DNA from: JASHPR01 sp963842355
GTDB lineage: Bacteria > Actinomycetota > Actinomycetes > Streptosporangiales > Streptosporangiaceae
NCBI GenBank assembly: GCA_963842355.1
Contig: CAWJGC010000012.1
Location: forward strand, 1 to 64,000
Direction: 5' to 3'
Length of the DNA: 64,000 bases
Shown: positions 24,919-33,806 of the stretch, piece by piece
How positions within the stretch are numbered: position 1 is the stretch's first letter
Layout: every line of letters begins with the position of its first letter
The notes under the pieces: model-generated
The model's input: only the letters and a program-made list of their open reading frames with translations
What the model was told of the DNA's origin: nothing
Database searches by the model: none
Program-made: the position numbers and the translations under genes

Positions 24919-25593
24919 ATGACGCCGACGTCGGCCTACGACGAGATCGCGGACTGGTACGAGCAGGAGTTTTTGGCCAGGAACGCACGCGTCGGCGCGG
25001 ATCCCCTGGGCATCGGCGCCGCGTTGCGCGGCCTGCTGGGTCCCGGCCGCGGGGTCTGCCTGGAGATCGGCTGCGGCACCGGGGTCCACGCCGCCCAGGT
25101 GCGCGAGCTGGGGTGGATCCCCGCGGGCATCGACCTGTCCGCGGGGATGCTGCGGTACGCCCGGGGCCGCCTGCCCGTCGCGCGGGCCGACGCCGGGCGG
25201 CTGCCGGTCCGGGACGGCTGCGTTCCGGCGGTCATCACGGTGATGGTGCACACGGACATGCCCGCCTACCCGGCGGTGCTGCGCGAGGCCGCCCGGGTTC
25301 TGCGCCCGGGCGGGACGCTGGTGCACATCGGCGTGCACCCGTGCTTCTGCGGCGGGTTCGCCGACCGCAGCGACCCCTCGGCGGTGGTCATCCGCCCCGG
25401 CTACCTGACCGGTCACTGGACCAAGGAGTCCTGGACCGACCAGGGGGTGCGCGACAAGGTGGGCGCGACGCACTTTCCGCTGCCGGGCCTGCTGCACGCG
25501 TTCCTCGACGTCGGACTGACCCTCGAACGGTTCGCCGAAGGCGCCGAGCCCACTCCCGCCATGCTGGCCGTCCGGGCGCGCAAGCCCCGATGA
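24919..25593 (+). CDS. Class I SAM-dependent methyltransferase
   Basis: ATG at 24919 follows GGGAGG by about 8 nt. The 224-aa product has the Rossmann SAM site VCLEIGCGTGVHAAQVRELG (motif I), acidic motif ID-LSAGML and the post-I region RADAGRLPVRDG. The RVLRPGGTLVHIGVHP strand is the usual motif IV-V. This is the UbiE/Methyltransf_11 group, which methylates small metabolites. The stop overlaps a following ATG (ATGA), so a short GNAT stub is translationally coupled to it. It is divergent from the PhyH-type gene with an 85-bp gap. Confidence 0.9.
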   Translation: MTPTSAYDEIADWYEQEFLARNARVGADPLGIGAALRGLLGPGRGVCLEIGCGTGVHAAQVRELGWIPAGIDLSAGMLRYARGRLPVARADAGRLPVRDGCVPAVITVMVHTDMPAYPAVLREAARVLRPGGTLVHIGVHPCFCGGFADRSDPSAVVIRPGYLTGHWTKESWTDQGVRDKVGATHFPLPGLLHAFLDVGLTLERFAEGAEPTPAMLAVRARKPR

Positions 25594-25718
25594 CGGACTT
25601 CGTGGTGCGGCTCGCCCGCGCCGGTGACGCGCGGGCGAGCGCGGAACTGTTCGCCACGGTGGCGGCCGAGCGCGACGGGATCGGGCTCAGGAGGCCGGTC
25701 AGCGTCCGCGCGAGGTGA
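25590..25718 (+). pseudogene. Truncated GNAT acetyltransferase stub (42 aa)
   Basis: The ATG at 25590 overlaps the methyltransferase stop (ATGA). The 42 codons read TDFVVRLARAGDARASAELF then ATVAAERDGIG, the first beta-strand and helix of a GNAT domain, and stop before the acetyl-CoA loop. A complete enzyme would need about 110 more residues. The last 20 bases overlap the 3' end of the convergent spermidine synthase-like gene, so the missing part seems to have been replaced by that gene through a deletion join. Confidence 0.65.
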
Positions 25719-26580
25719 AGACGCCCGGGGGAGGGGCGGGGGAGGGTTGCGCCTGCGCGTCGGTGATCGGCCTCGCGCCTGCGGCGAACCGGCCGAGGTC
25801 CCCGCCGCCGACCACGCGGCCGGGGAACGGGTCACCTGCCGCCCGCCGGGCCAGCCCCGCCACGGGGAGGCCGTGATGCGCTGCGGCCAGCACCAGGTTG
25901 CCGAACCTGCGGCCGCGCAGCACCGCCGCGTCGGCGACCAGGCAGGCGTGCCCGAAGACCGAGCACACGGTGGCCACGCGTGCGCGGGCGTGCGCGAGCG
26001 GAGGGCCGTCGCCGACGTTGGCGCCGTAGACGCCCGACGGGCGCAGGGCCCGGGCCACGGCGGCCGTGAACTCCGCCGAGGTCAGATGGGCCGGCGTGCG
26101 GGCCCCGGCGAACAGGTCGGCTATCACCACGTCAAAGGACCCGGCCCGGACCTGCTCCAGCATTGTGCGGGCATCGCCGACCCGGACCCGTATCCGGCCC
26201 GCCCGGCCGCCGCGCCGGCCCAGCGGCAGCCGCTGCCGGACCAGTTCCGCCAGCGCGGCGTCCGACTCGACCGCCACCTGGCAGGAACCGGGCCGGGTCG
26301 CGGCCACGTACCGCGCCAGGGTCAGGCCGCCCGCCCCGAGGTGCAGCACGCGCAGTGGCTCGCCGTCCGGCGCCGCCAGGTCGACCAGGTGCCCGAGCCG
26401 CCGCATGTACTCGAACTCGAGGTGCCGCGGGTCATCGAGGTCGACATGGGACTGCGGAGCGCCGTCCACCAGCAGCGTCCAAGCCCGGGGGCGGTCCGGA
26501 TCGACGACAAGCTCGGCGGCGCCCGGATCGGCGCCCGGCCGGATGGCCGGCCCGCCGCGGCCCTGCTGCCGGTGGGGCAT
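25699..26580 (-). CDS. Spermidine synthase-like methyltransferase-fold protein
   Basis: The 293-aa product starts at ATG 26580. LLVDGAPQSHVDLDDPRHLE and EPLRVLHLGAGGLTLARYVA are the N-terminal strand and glycine loop of the spermine/spermidine synthase fold. VAVESDAALAELVR is the acidic motif and VRVGDARTMLEQVRAGSFDV then VIADLFAGARTPAHL contains the active-site-like Asp. Bacterial homologues in this branch (fused or stand-alone SpeE-like) are often of unknown substrate and may not make spermidine. The last 20 residues are a Pro/Gln-rich tail running into the GNAT stub on the other strand. Confidence 0.85.
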   Translation of the reverse strand: MPHRQQGRGGPAIRPGADPGAAELVVDPDRPRAWTLLVDGAPQSHVDLDDPRHLEFEYMRRLGHLVDLAAPDGEPLRVLHLGAGGLTLARYVAATRPGSCQVAVESDAALAELVRQRLPLGRRGGRAGRIRVRVGDARTMLEQVRAGSFDVVIADLFAGARTPAHLTSAEFTAAVARALRPSGVYGANVGDGPPLAHARARVATVCSVFGHACLVADAAVLRGRRFGNLVLAAAHHGLPVAGLARRAAGDPFPGRVVGGGDLGRFAAGARPITDAQAQPSPAPPPGVFTSRGR

Positions 26581-26805
26581 AGCGACCAGTATCGTCGTCC
26601 GTGCCCGGAACAGCGGGACCGGCCCGGAGAGCGGCCACGTGGCACACCGGCGGCCGGGACCGCCGGGCGACCTGATTCCTGTTGGCCGTACACGCCGGGC
26701 GAAACATCACTATCGTGGGGACCGCGTGCGGGCACCGGCCGCTGATAGGGGGGCCCGGAAATGTCGGCTGGGCTGTAGGTATCCCCTAGGTATCGAGGTG
26801 CGCCC

Positions 26806-28689
26806 GTGAGCCGCGAGACGGAGCCGATCCTGTCGGGAATGTCAGGCAAGATCGCCGATTACCGTCTGGACGGGTACATCGGGCGGGGCAGCATGGCCGT
26901 CGTCTACCTGGCCCAGAACGAGCGCCTGGACCGGACCGTCGCGCTCAAGGTTCTCGCCCCGGAACTGGCGCGTGACGCTGCGTTCCGCACCCGGTTCCTG
27001 CACGAGTCACAGGCGGCGGCGGCGATCGGCCATCCGCATATCATCCCGGTCTACGAAGCCGGCGACGCGGGCGGGACCCTGTACGTGGCCATGCGTTACG
27101 TGCAGGGCGGCGACGCGCGGTCGCTGCTGAACCGGCTCGGCCCGCTTCCTTTCGGCTGGGCCTGGAGCATCATCGCCCAGGTCGCGTCGGCCCTGGACGC
27201 CGCGCACGCCCACGGCCTGATCCACCGCGACGTCAGGCCCGCCAACATGCTTCTCGACGCCGATCACGCGGCGGACTCCCGGACGCCCCGCCGGGCCGAC
27301 GGCGGCGACTTCGACCACGTGTACCTGTCCGATTTCGGGATCAGCAAGAACTCGTCGGCTGAGAACAGCGCGATGAACCAGTTCGCGGGCACGCTCGACT
27401 ACCTCGCGCCGGAGCAGGTCGAGGGCCGCGCGGTCGACGGGCGCGCGGACCTCTACTCGCTGGCCTGCGCCGGATTCGAGCTGCTGTGCGGCACGCCGCC
27501 GTTCGGGCAGGACCAGGGCCTGACCGTGATGTACGCGCAGCTGTACGCGCCGCCGCCCACGGCCAGCGCGCGGCGCCCCGACCTGCCGGCGGCGGCCGAT
27601 CGGGTGCTGGCCTCGGCCCTGGCCAAGAACCCGGCCGAGCGCTACGCGACCTGCGCCCAGTTCGCCGAGGAACTGGGCGCGGCGCTGGGCGTCGTGCCCG
27701 GCGAGGCGGGCGTTCCCGCACCGCTGCCCGCACCGGACTGCGCCGGGCCGGCCACGCTGGCCTGGCCGGCCCCCGGCCTGCCGGAACCCACCCCCGAGGC
27801 CGGGCCATACGGGGCGTACGAGCCCGCGCAGGCCCAGGTACCCCTGGCGCCAGGACCCATGTGGCAGGGACCGGCCCGGCAGGAACCCGGGCCAGAGGGA
27901 CTCGTCCCGCAGGGACCCGGGCCAGAGGGACCCGCGCTGCAGGGACCCGACTGGCCCTGGCCCCCGGAAGGGCACCCGCCGGCCGGACCTGACCAGGCAG
28001 GCCCGGGCCCGGCGGGCCCTGGCCCGGCGGGCCCTGGCCCGGCGGGCGGCCTGGGCCGGATCTACCCGGTGCCGCCGCCCCGGCCGCGTTCCCGCCGCAC
28101 GATGCTCATCCTGGCCGCCGCGGTGGCCGTGGTCGTCATCGCCGCCGTGGCCCTCGGCCTCGGCCTGTCGGGGGGATCGGCGCCGGGCGCGTCGTCGCCC
28201 CACGCCGGGCCCTCGGCGCCGTCCACGTCGTCCGCGCCGGGCCTGGCCGCCCGGCAGGCGGTCGCCGTGAACAACCTGCTCGGCTCGAGCGCGGTCACCC
28301 GAAGGACGCTGGTAGACGCGCTCACGGAGGTGCGCAACTGCGGGAGAGTGTTCCGCGCGGTCGGTCAGATCCGCAGCGTCGTGGATCAGCGCAGCACCGA
28401 GTACAACCACGCGCTGGCGCTGTCGACGGCCGCCATGACCCGGGGCACGACGGTGAAGTCCGACCTGCTCGCCGCCCTGCGGCACTCGATGATCGCCGAC
28501 CGGGACTACCTGACCTGGGCCCGGCAGCAGCTCAACTCCGGATGCACGCCGGCCAGCCAATCGCAGGCCTACCGCGCGGCGGTGATCGCCGATCAGCAGG
28601 CCGACGCGTCGAAGGGGGCGTTCGTCCAGGCGTGGAATCAGGTCGTGGCCCGGTACGGCGTTCCGCAGAAGTCCCCCGACGGCATCTAG
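26806..28689 (+). CDS. Membrane Ser/Thr protein kinase (PknB-like) with Arg in the catalytic loop
   Basis: GTG at 26806 follows GAGGTG. The 627-aa product has a kinase domain in residues about 18-285. The glycine loop is GRGSMAVVY, the ATP lysine is K48 (VALKVL), the catalytic loop is HRDVRPAN (residues 140-147), DFG is at 176-178 and YLAPEQ is the APE segment. Residue 144, normally the catalytic-loop Lys of HRDxKPxN, is Arg. A Pro/Gly-rich juxtamembrane linker of about 145 residues with repeated GPGPAG follows, then one TM helix (about 433-455). An extracellular domain of about 170 residues has no PASTA repeats but two cysteines. It should sense an external cue. Confidence 0.92.
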   Translation: MSRETEPILSGMSGKIADYRLDGYIGRGSMAVVYLAQNERLDRTVALKVLAPELARDAAFRTRFLHESQAAAAIGHPHIIPVYEAGDAGGTLYVAMRYVQGGDARSLLNRLGPLPFGWAWSIIAQVASALDAAHAHGLIHRDVRPANMLLDADHAADSRTPRRADGGDFDHVYLSDFGISKNSSAENSAMNQFAGTLDYLAPEQVEGRAVDGRADLYSLACAGFELLCGTPPFGQDQGLTVMYAQLYAPPPTASARRPDLPAAADRVLASALAKNPAERYATCAQFAEELGAALGVVPGEAGVPAPLPAPDCAGPATLAWPAPGLPEPTPEAGPYGAYEPAQAQVPLAPGPMWQGPARQEPGPEGLVPQGPGPEGPALQGPDWPWPPEGHPPAGPDQAGPGPAGPGPAGPGPAGGLGRIYPVPPPRPRSRRTMLILAAAVAVVVIAAVALGLGLSGGSAPGASSPHAGPSAPSTSSAPGLAARQAVAVNNLLGSSAVTRRTLVDALTEVRNCGRVFRAVGQIRSVVDQRSTEYNHALALSTAAMTRGTTVKSDLLAALRHSMIADRDYLTWARQQLNSGCTPASQSQAYRAAVIADQQADASKGAFVQAWNQVVARYGVPQKSPDGI

Positions 28690-28709
28690 GGCGGGGGCCC
28701 GCGCCCGCC
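28690..28709. terminator. Hairpin between convergent kinase and cation transporter genes
   Basis: GGCGGG at 28690-28695 pairs with CCCGCC at 28704-28709 over an 8-nt GC loop, starting right after the kinase stop. The gap between the two convergent genes is only 32 bp, so it can serve both directions. Confidence 0.5.
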
Positions 28710-28721
28710 GCCGGGCGCCCG

Positions 28722-29321
28722 TCAGTCCGGCGTCCGTTCCTCCGGCCAGCACTCGATGCCTTCCCGCGTGGCCAGCGCGGCGATGACCAGGCCCGCCGCC
28801 GGATCGGCCCACCACCAGCCCAGCCCGGCGTTCAGCCCGAGCCCGAGCAGGGCGGCGGCCGAGGTGAGCGCGCAGAACGCGGTCTCCGCCGAGTCCGCGA
28901 GCAGCGTCCGGTTGTCCATGGCCTGGCCGGTGCGGCGCTTGGCCAGCGCCAGCGACGGCATGACCACCAGCGCGGCCGCGGTCACCGCCAGGCCGGGAAC
29001 CGGCGTCCCGGGCCTGGCCTGAGTCACCAGGCTGCGGATGCTCTCCGCGGTCAGGTACGCGGCCAGGGCGAAGAACGTCACGCCGATCAGCCGGACCCCG
29101 CGGCTTTCCCGGTCCTCGCCCGCCAGGTCGCCGCGCAGTTGCCAGATCACGATCCCGGCCGCGAACAATTCGATCACCGAGTCCAGGCCGAATCCCACCA
29201 GCGCGACCGAGGCGGCGGCGATCCCGGCGGTGAGGGCGACCGCGGCCTCGCCGACCATCCAGGCGGCGCTGGCGTATTCCAGCCAGAACCCGCGGCGGCG
29301 CAGCCGGGCTAGCTCGGTCAT
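28722..29321 (-). CDS. Cation diffusion facilitator-like transporter
   Basis: ATG at 29321 follows GGGGTGAG; the longer frame to 29531 would run into the next gene. The 199-aa product is made of about five to six hydrophobic helices. It has SVALVGFGLDSVIELFAAGI, a CDF-type TM2 with the conserved Asp, and MDNRTLLADSAETAFCALTS in TM5. Standard CDF proteins have a HxxxD metal site in each and a C-terminal cytoplasmic domain. Here the helix-2 His is replaced by Gly (GFGLD) and the C-terminal domain is missing. It fits the short cation transporter group of actinomycetes; the ion is unknown. Confidence 0.85.
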   Translation of the reverse strand: MTELARLRRRGFWLEYASAAWMVGEAAVALTAGIAAASVALVGFGLDSVIELFAAGIVIWQLRGDLAGEDRESRGVRLIGVTFFALAAYLTAESIRSLVTQARPGTPVPGLAVTAAALVVMPSLALAKRRTGQAMDNRTLLADSAETAFCALTSAAALLGLGLNAGLGWWWADPAAGLVIAALATREGIECWPEERTPD

Positions 29322-29364
29322 CTCACCCCAGCCTGCCTTCCCTCGGGCGCCCGTCACGGTCCCG

Positions 29365-30312
29365 TCACGGCTCCGGCGGGGTCGCCGCCGCGCCGCCGCG
29401 GTGCCGCTTACGGAGAACGCCCGCGGCGGCGGTTCCCCACACGAGAACCAAGATGCCGTACAGGCCGAGCGGTGCGGAAGCGGCCGGGCCGAACGCGGCC
29501 GTCGCGAGGCCGGCGGCGATGGCGAAGTCACGCATCGAGGTGGTCAGCAGCAGGGCGACCGCTGACGGCCGGCGCAGGCCCGCGCCGAGGAGCCGGCCGA
29601 GGAGCGCAGAGCCGGCCAGGAACGCGGCGAGCGCGAGCGCCACGGCCAGATAGCCGGCGGAAAGGTGGACCTCGGCGGCGATGAGGGCGACCAGAGCGGC
29701 GACGGCGAGCACCGCGGTGGCCGCGGCGGCCCGCCCGGCGCGGGGCGGCAGCGGCGTGCGCGCGCGCAGCAGCACGCCGGCGGCGAGCGGGAGCGCGACC
29801 ACCACGGCCAGGCTGACGATGATGTGGCCGGGATGGACGGAGGCGTGGCCCGCCTCGAGCGTGAGAATCGGCCCGGCCACGGCGACCGCGGTCACCGTGG
29901 AGCCGATGAGCACCCCGGCGGACAGGGCGGCCTCGCCGCCGGCCATGGCCGTGGTGGCGACCGAGGCGATCTCACACGGGGCCAGGCCCACGATCATGAC
30001 GCCGTCGCGCAGCGACCCGGACGCGACGATCCGGGAGACGGCCCAGGACAACGCCGGGAGCACGGTGATCCCGGCGGCGAGCGCGGCCAGCAGGGACCGC
30101 CACGTCGTGGTGAGGCGGCGCAGCGCCGCGGGCTCGATCGTGACCGCGGTGGCGAAGACCAGGACGGCCAGCAGGATGTTGATCCCCTGGTGGCCCGCGA
30201 GCCAGGCCAGCGGGGCCGGCACCGACAGGCCGAGGACGGCCGCGGCGAGCACGGCGATCAGTTCTGGATAGCCCGCGAGCAGCCGCCGTACCCGGGCCGG
30301 CACCTGGATCAC
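29365..30312 (-). CDS. Bile acid:sodium symporter (BASS)-family transporter
   Basis: GTG at 30312 starts a 315-aa protein with about ten helices. The paired-repeat pattern of BASS/ArsB3-type carriers is seen in TWRSLLAALAAGITVLPALS and VMIVGLAPCEIASVATTAMA; the latter holds the substrate/sodium crossover motif, with GGEAALSAGVLIGSTVT after it. SMRDFAIAAGLATAAFGPAA is the second crossover. These proteins import organic anions such as bile acids, pyruvate or pantoate with sodium. The gene is 43 bp upstream of the cation transporter on the same strand, so the two may be co-transcribed. Confidence 0.85.
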   Translation of the reverse strand: MIQVPARVRRLLAGYPELIAVLAAAVLGLSVPAPLAWLAGHQGINILLAVLVFATAVTIEPAALRRLTTTWRSLLAALAAGITVLPALSWAVSRIVASGSLRDGVMIVGLAPCEIASVATTAMAGGEAALSAGVLIGSTVTAVAVAGPILTLEAGHASVHPGHIIVSLAVVVALPLAAGVLLRARTPLPPRAGRAAAATAVLAVAALVALIAAEVHLSAGYLAVALALAAFLAGSALLGRLLGAGLRRPSAVALLLTTSMRDFAIAAGLATAAFGPAASAPLGLYGILVLVWGTAAAGVLRKRHRGGAAATPPEP

Positions 30313-30540
30313 TTCGTTGATCTTGCCACGGGAAGCGGCCGCGGTGCGCGAGGACCGGGACGAACGAGATGACCGGAGTCACCGGGGCCAGGACCGGGGC
30401 ATCCGGGCCGCGGCCATCGCGGCCGGGTTGACGCGTGGCGGTCCTTGATACCGCCGACGCCGGCGGCCAGGATTTTGTCTAGCCCCCACAATGCGCACCT
30501 ATTTGTGCCAATATGTTCGGTGACACCACGGAGGTCAGGC

Positions 30541-31458
30541 ATGCGCGGGTGGGGACGGCTACGTGGCCGCTGGGCGGTCACCGCATTAATGCTGGCCGCG
30601 GTCGTCTCCGTCCCGGTGGCCGGGGAGACCGCCGGGGCGTCCACGGCTGGCGCGCACCCCCGGATCGGGATCGCGCACACCGTCAGCGCGGCCGCGCAGC
30701 AGGCCGCCCGCGCGTACTGGACGCCGGCCCGGATGGCGGCGGCCGCCCCCGCGCAGACCGGGGCCAGGGCGGGCCGGGCGGTCAGCCCTCCGCCCGGGAT
30801 ACCCACGGCCAGGCTGTTCAAGGGCGTGCCCACCGTCGGCGCCTTGTTCTACACCAACGGGACGGGCCGGCACTTCTGCACCGCGAGCGTGGTCGACAGC
30901 GCCGCGGCGAACCTGATCCTCACGGCCGCCCACTGCGTCTACACCAGCACGTATTCCGGCAACATCGAGTTCGTCCCCGGATACCACAACGGGCGCCGGC
31001 CCTACGGCGCGTGGGTCGTCAAGACCATCCTCGTCGCCTCCGGATGGGCCCGGTCGCACAACATCAACCTCGACTTCGCGTTCCTCGCTGTGGTGCCCCC
31101 GGCCGGGACCCTGCGGCCGATCCAGCAGGTCACCGGGGGGCTGCGGCTGGGCGTCAACCGGCCGTACCGGCGCCCCATCGAGGCGGTCGGCTACAACAAC
31201 ACCGACAGCAGGCCCGTGGCCTGCGCGACGCACAGCTTCAAGTTCGAAACGGACCAGATGGAGTTCTACTGTCACGACTTCCGTGACGGTACCAGCGGCG
31301 GCCCGTGGATCATCCGTTTCAACAGCCGGAACGGCACCGGCGTGGTATCCGGCGTCATCGGCGGCTTCGAACAGGGCGGCGATGTCGAGTGGGCGTCCTA
31401 CAGCGCGTATTTCGGCCGCCCGGCGCTCGACCTGTTCCTGCAGGCCGAACGCCCGTAA
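30541..31458 (+). CDS. Secreted trypsin-like serine protease
   Basis: ATG at 30541 follows GGAGGT by 6 nt; the longer frame from 30445 is not needed. The 305-aa product has a Sec signal peptide (to about residue 38) and an Ala-rich propeptide region. The chymotrypsin-fold triad is His131 (LTAAHCVYT), Asp178 (NINLDFAFL) and Ser252 (GTSGGPW). Two pairs of cysteines fit disulfides (HFCTAS with AAHC; ACATH with FYCHD). It is exported to the cell surface or medium. Relatives in Streptomyces are secreted endopeptidases of the V8/trypsin-like family with unknown targets. A UUCG-loop terminator follows. Confidence 0.9.
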   Translation: MRGWGRLRGRWAVTALMLAAVVSVPVAGETAGASTAGAHPRIGIAHTVSAAAQQAARAYWTPARMAAAAPAQTGARAGRAVSPPPGIPTARLFKGVPTVGALFYTNGTGRHFCTASVVDSAAANLILTAAHCVYTSTYSGNIEFVPGYHNGRRPYGAWVVKTILVASGWARSHNINLDFAFLAVVPPAGTLRPIQQVTGGLRLGVNRPYRRPIEAVGYNNTDSRPVACATHSFKFETDQMEFYCHDFRDGTSGGPWIIRFNSRNGTGVVSGVIGGFEQGGDVEWASYSAYFGRPALDLFLQAERP

Positions 31459-31497
31459 GCCGCCTCGGTCCGGCGCCCGCCCGGCTCCCGCTCCCGG

Positions 31498-31521
31498 CCT
31501 GACCCGCCTTCGGGCGTCAGG
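31498..31521 (+). terminator. Hairpin with UUCG tetraloop after the protease gene
   Basis: CCTGA at 31498-31502 pairs with TCAGG at 31517-31521 and CGCC at 31505-31508 with GGCG at 31513-31516, leaving a 2-nt bulge and a TTCG tetraloop. It lies about 40 nt after the stop codon. No T-run follows. Confidence 0.6.
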
Positions 31522-31614
31522 AAGGCTGGAGGAAGCGTCCAGCCGGCGCACAGATCGGCCTCCTACCCTCGGCAGGGACGCGACGGGGCATGCTGAGCGG
31601 GAAGGACCGGAACC

Positions 31615-32807
31615 GTGCGTGAGAAGGTGATCGTCTCGCACCGGGGGGCGAGGTACGAGATCGGGCGAGCGGAGCACTTCTACGGGATCTGGGCTGCGGG
31701 AACGTCGCCGTCGCAGCCTCGGCCGCTGGAGTGGTGGCCGGCTACCCGCGAGGGCTGGTCCGGCGCGTGGCAGCGGTTCGTGGCGATCGAGGCGCCGGGC
31801 ACGATCGTCCCGGCCGGCCGCGCACGGCCCTGTTCTCCGGCCCGGGCGCGGCCCGGTCCTCCGGTCCGGGCAGTCGTCTTCTCGCGGCGGCGCTGCTCGC
31901 CGTCGGCGTCGTCTGCGGGATCGCCGGGCTCTTCCCCCGTTACACCTCCGGGACGAGCCTCGCCCAGCTGCCGGCCAATCTCGTGCCGCACGTGATCTAC
32001 CTCGCCGCGTGGAGCGTGAGCGCCCTGCTCGTCCTGCTCGGCGGCGACCGCCTGCGGGCCGGCGCGCTCCTCGGGCTGGGGACGAGCCTGGTCACGTTCG
32101 GCCTGTTCTTCGCCGACGCCGGCATCGTGATCGCCGGGGGGGCGCACCTCATGGGCGCCGGGCTGGCGCTCGCGCTGGCCGGCTGGCTGGCCTGCGCGGC
32201 CGGAGCCACGATGGCCTTCCGGCTCCGCCCGGCGGGCGCGCCGGGCCGGCCGGGCAGCCGCGAGCTGGGGCCCGTGGTGGTGCTGATACTCGCCGGGCTC
32301 GGCGCGGCGATCGCGTTCGCCCCGTCCTGGGACAGCTACGTCCTGCGGACGGCGGCCGGGGTCACGCAGTCCCTGACCGCCGGCAACGCGTTCGCGAACC
32401 CGGCACCAGTGATCTTCGGGGACGTCGCGGTGATGGTCGCCCTGGTCGCGGTGGTGGCCGCGGCCGCGCTGTGGCGCCCGGTCCGCCTGGGGGCGGCGCT
32501 GCTCGCCGGGGCGGTCATCCCCATGGCGGCCCAGGCGATCTCGGCGCTCGTCCAGGTCGGCGCGGGCACCTCGCCGGCGCAGTTCGGGATCTCGCCGGCC
32601 GCGGCCGCGCGGGCCGGGCTCACGATCGACTCCGGTCTCACGCCGGTGTTCTGGATCTACTGCGCGTTCGTGGTGGCGCTGATCGGGTCGTGCGCCTGGA
32701 TGCTCGCCGCGTCCCGCGGCAACGCCCCGGCCCCGGACGCCGTCGCCCTGAGCGGCGTCGTGTCGCCGGCCCCCCCGGACGAAGCCGTGGCCGAGCGTAC
32801 CGGCTGA
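31615..32807 (+). pseudogene. Actinobacterial membrane protein of unknown function, frameshifted near 31820
   Basis: GTG at 31615 follows GGAAGGA by about 8 nt. The first frame reads EIGRAEHFYGIWAAGTSPSQ, then PLEWWPATREGWSGAWQRFV and EAPGTIVPAGR, a recognisable N-terminal region in actinobacterial membrane proteins, before turning to noise. The next frame picks up at TALFSGPGAARSSGPGSRLL and continues through about eight hydrophobic segments to 32807. A 1-2 nt indel at about 31815-31830 in a GC-rich run accounts for it. The repaired product is about 396 aa. No enzyme motif is visible; the cytoplasmic N-terminus with conserved Trp residues is typical of this uncharacterised group. Confidence 0.75.
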
Positions 32808-32840
32808 GCCGGATCCTTCCGCGGCGGCTACTGTGGGGCG

Positions 32841-33704
32841 GTGCGGGTCGCCACCTGGAACGTGAACTCGGTGAAGCAGCGGGTGCCGCGACTGCTGCCG
32901 TGGCTGGATCAGCGGCAACCCGATGTCGTCTGCCTGCAGGAGACCAAGCTCGCCGACGGCGCGTTCCAAGATCTTCTGGGGGAAGAACTCGGCCGCCGGG
33001 GGTACGCGGCCGCCGTGCACGGCGAGGCGCGGTGGAACGGGGTGGCGATCTTGTCCCGGGCCGGGCTGGACGACGTGGTGGCGGGACTGCCCGGCGCGCC
33101 CGGCTTCCCGCACCAGGAGGCGCGCGCGGTGTCGGCGACCTGCGGCGGGATCCGGGTGCACTCGGTGTACGTGCCGAACGGGCGGGCGCCGGACTCCGAC
33201 CACTACCGGTACAAGCTGGCCTGGCTCGCGGCGCTGCGGGACGCGGTCGGCGCGGGCCCGGCCGCCGCGCTGGTGTGCGGGGACATGAACATCGCCCCGA
33301 CCGACGCCGACGTGTTCGACCCGGACGCCTACGTCGGCCAGACGCACGTCACGCCGCCGGAACGGGACGCGCTGGCCAAGCTGCAGGCGCTGGGCCTGCG
33401 CGACGTGGTGCGCGACCGCTGGCCGGCCGAGCGCGTGTTCACCTACTGGGACTACCGGGCCGGGATGTTCCATCAGGACCTCGGGATGCGGATCGACCTG
33501 GTGCTGGCCACCGCCCCGGTGGCGGAACGGGTGCGGGCGGCGTGGGTGGACCGGCAGGCGCGCAAGGGCACCGGGCCCAGCGACCACGCCCCGGTGATCG
33601 TCGACCTGGACGAGGCGCCCGACGGCGACATCGGGCCGGTCGTACCGCCTCCGTCCGCGCGCGGCGGCCAGCGGCGCCCGGTCAGGCTGCCCCAGTCCCC
33701 CTGA
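32841..33704 (+). CDS. xth: Exodeoxyribonuclease III (XthA/ExoA-type AP endonuclease)
   Basis: The 287-aa product begins at GTG 32841 with MRVATWNVNSVKQRVPRLL, the standard N-terminus with the metal-binding Asn. PDVVCLQETKL gives the metal Glu. VYVPNGRAPDSDHYRYKLAW supplies the catalytic Tyr region, LVCGDMNIAPTDADVF the Asp/Asn pair, and GTGPSDHAPVIVDLD the terminal SDH. All key residues of the exonuclease-endonuclease-phosphatase fold are present. It acts in base excision repair as an AP endonuclease and 3'-exonuclease. It follows the membrane-protein gene by 33 bp. The last 25 residues are a Pro/Arg-rich tail beyond the usual end. Confidence 0.93.
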   Translation: MRVATWNVNSVKQRVPRLLPWLDQRQPDVVCLQETKLADGAFQDLLGEELGRRGYAAAVHGEARWNGVAILSRAGLDDVVAGLPGAPGFPHQEARAVSATCGGIRVHSVYVPNGRAPDSDHYRYKLAWLAALRDAVGAGPAAALVCGDMNIAPTDADVFDPDAYVGQTHVTPPERDALAKLQALGLRDVVRDRWPAERVFTYWDYRAGMFHQDLGMRIDLVLATAPVAERVRAAWVDRQARKGTGPSDHAPVIVDLDEAPDGDIGPVVPPPSARGGQRRPVRLPQSP

Positions 33705-33727
33705 GCTGGGGATCCATCGTGGGGACG

Positions 33728-33802
33728 CCGCCCCGGATCTTGTCCCTGACGTCCCGGAGTGCGGGGATTTGTGGGCTGGGGAAGTAGGCAGATCCGGGGC
33801 GG
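33728..33802. promoter_or_regulatory. 13-bp inverted repeat with 49-nt loop upstream of the monooxygenase gene
   Basis: CCGCCCCGGATCT at 33728-33740 is repeated in inverse as AGATCCGGGGCGG at 33790-33802. It fills most of the 141-bp gap between the exonuclease III stop and the flavin monooxygenase start. It could be a terminator for the exonuclease, a structured leader or a pair of regulator half-sites. Confidence 0.45.
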
Positions 33803-33806
33803 GCCA

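Noticed and set aside
31731..32807. Independent start at 31731 for the membrane protein
   Set aside because: The first 35 residues are noise; the conserved N-terminus lies in the other frame from 31615, so a frameshift is the better explanation.
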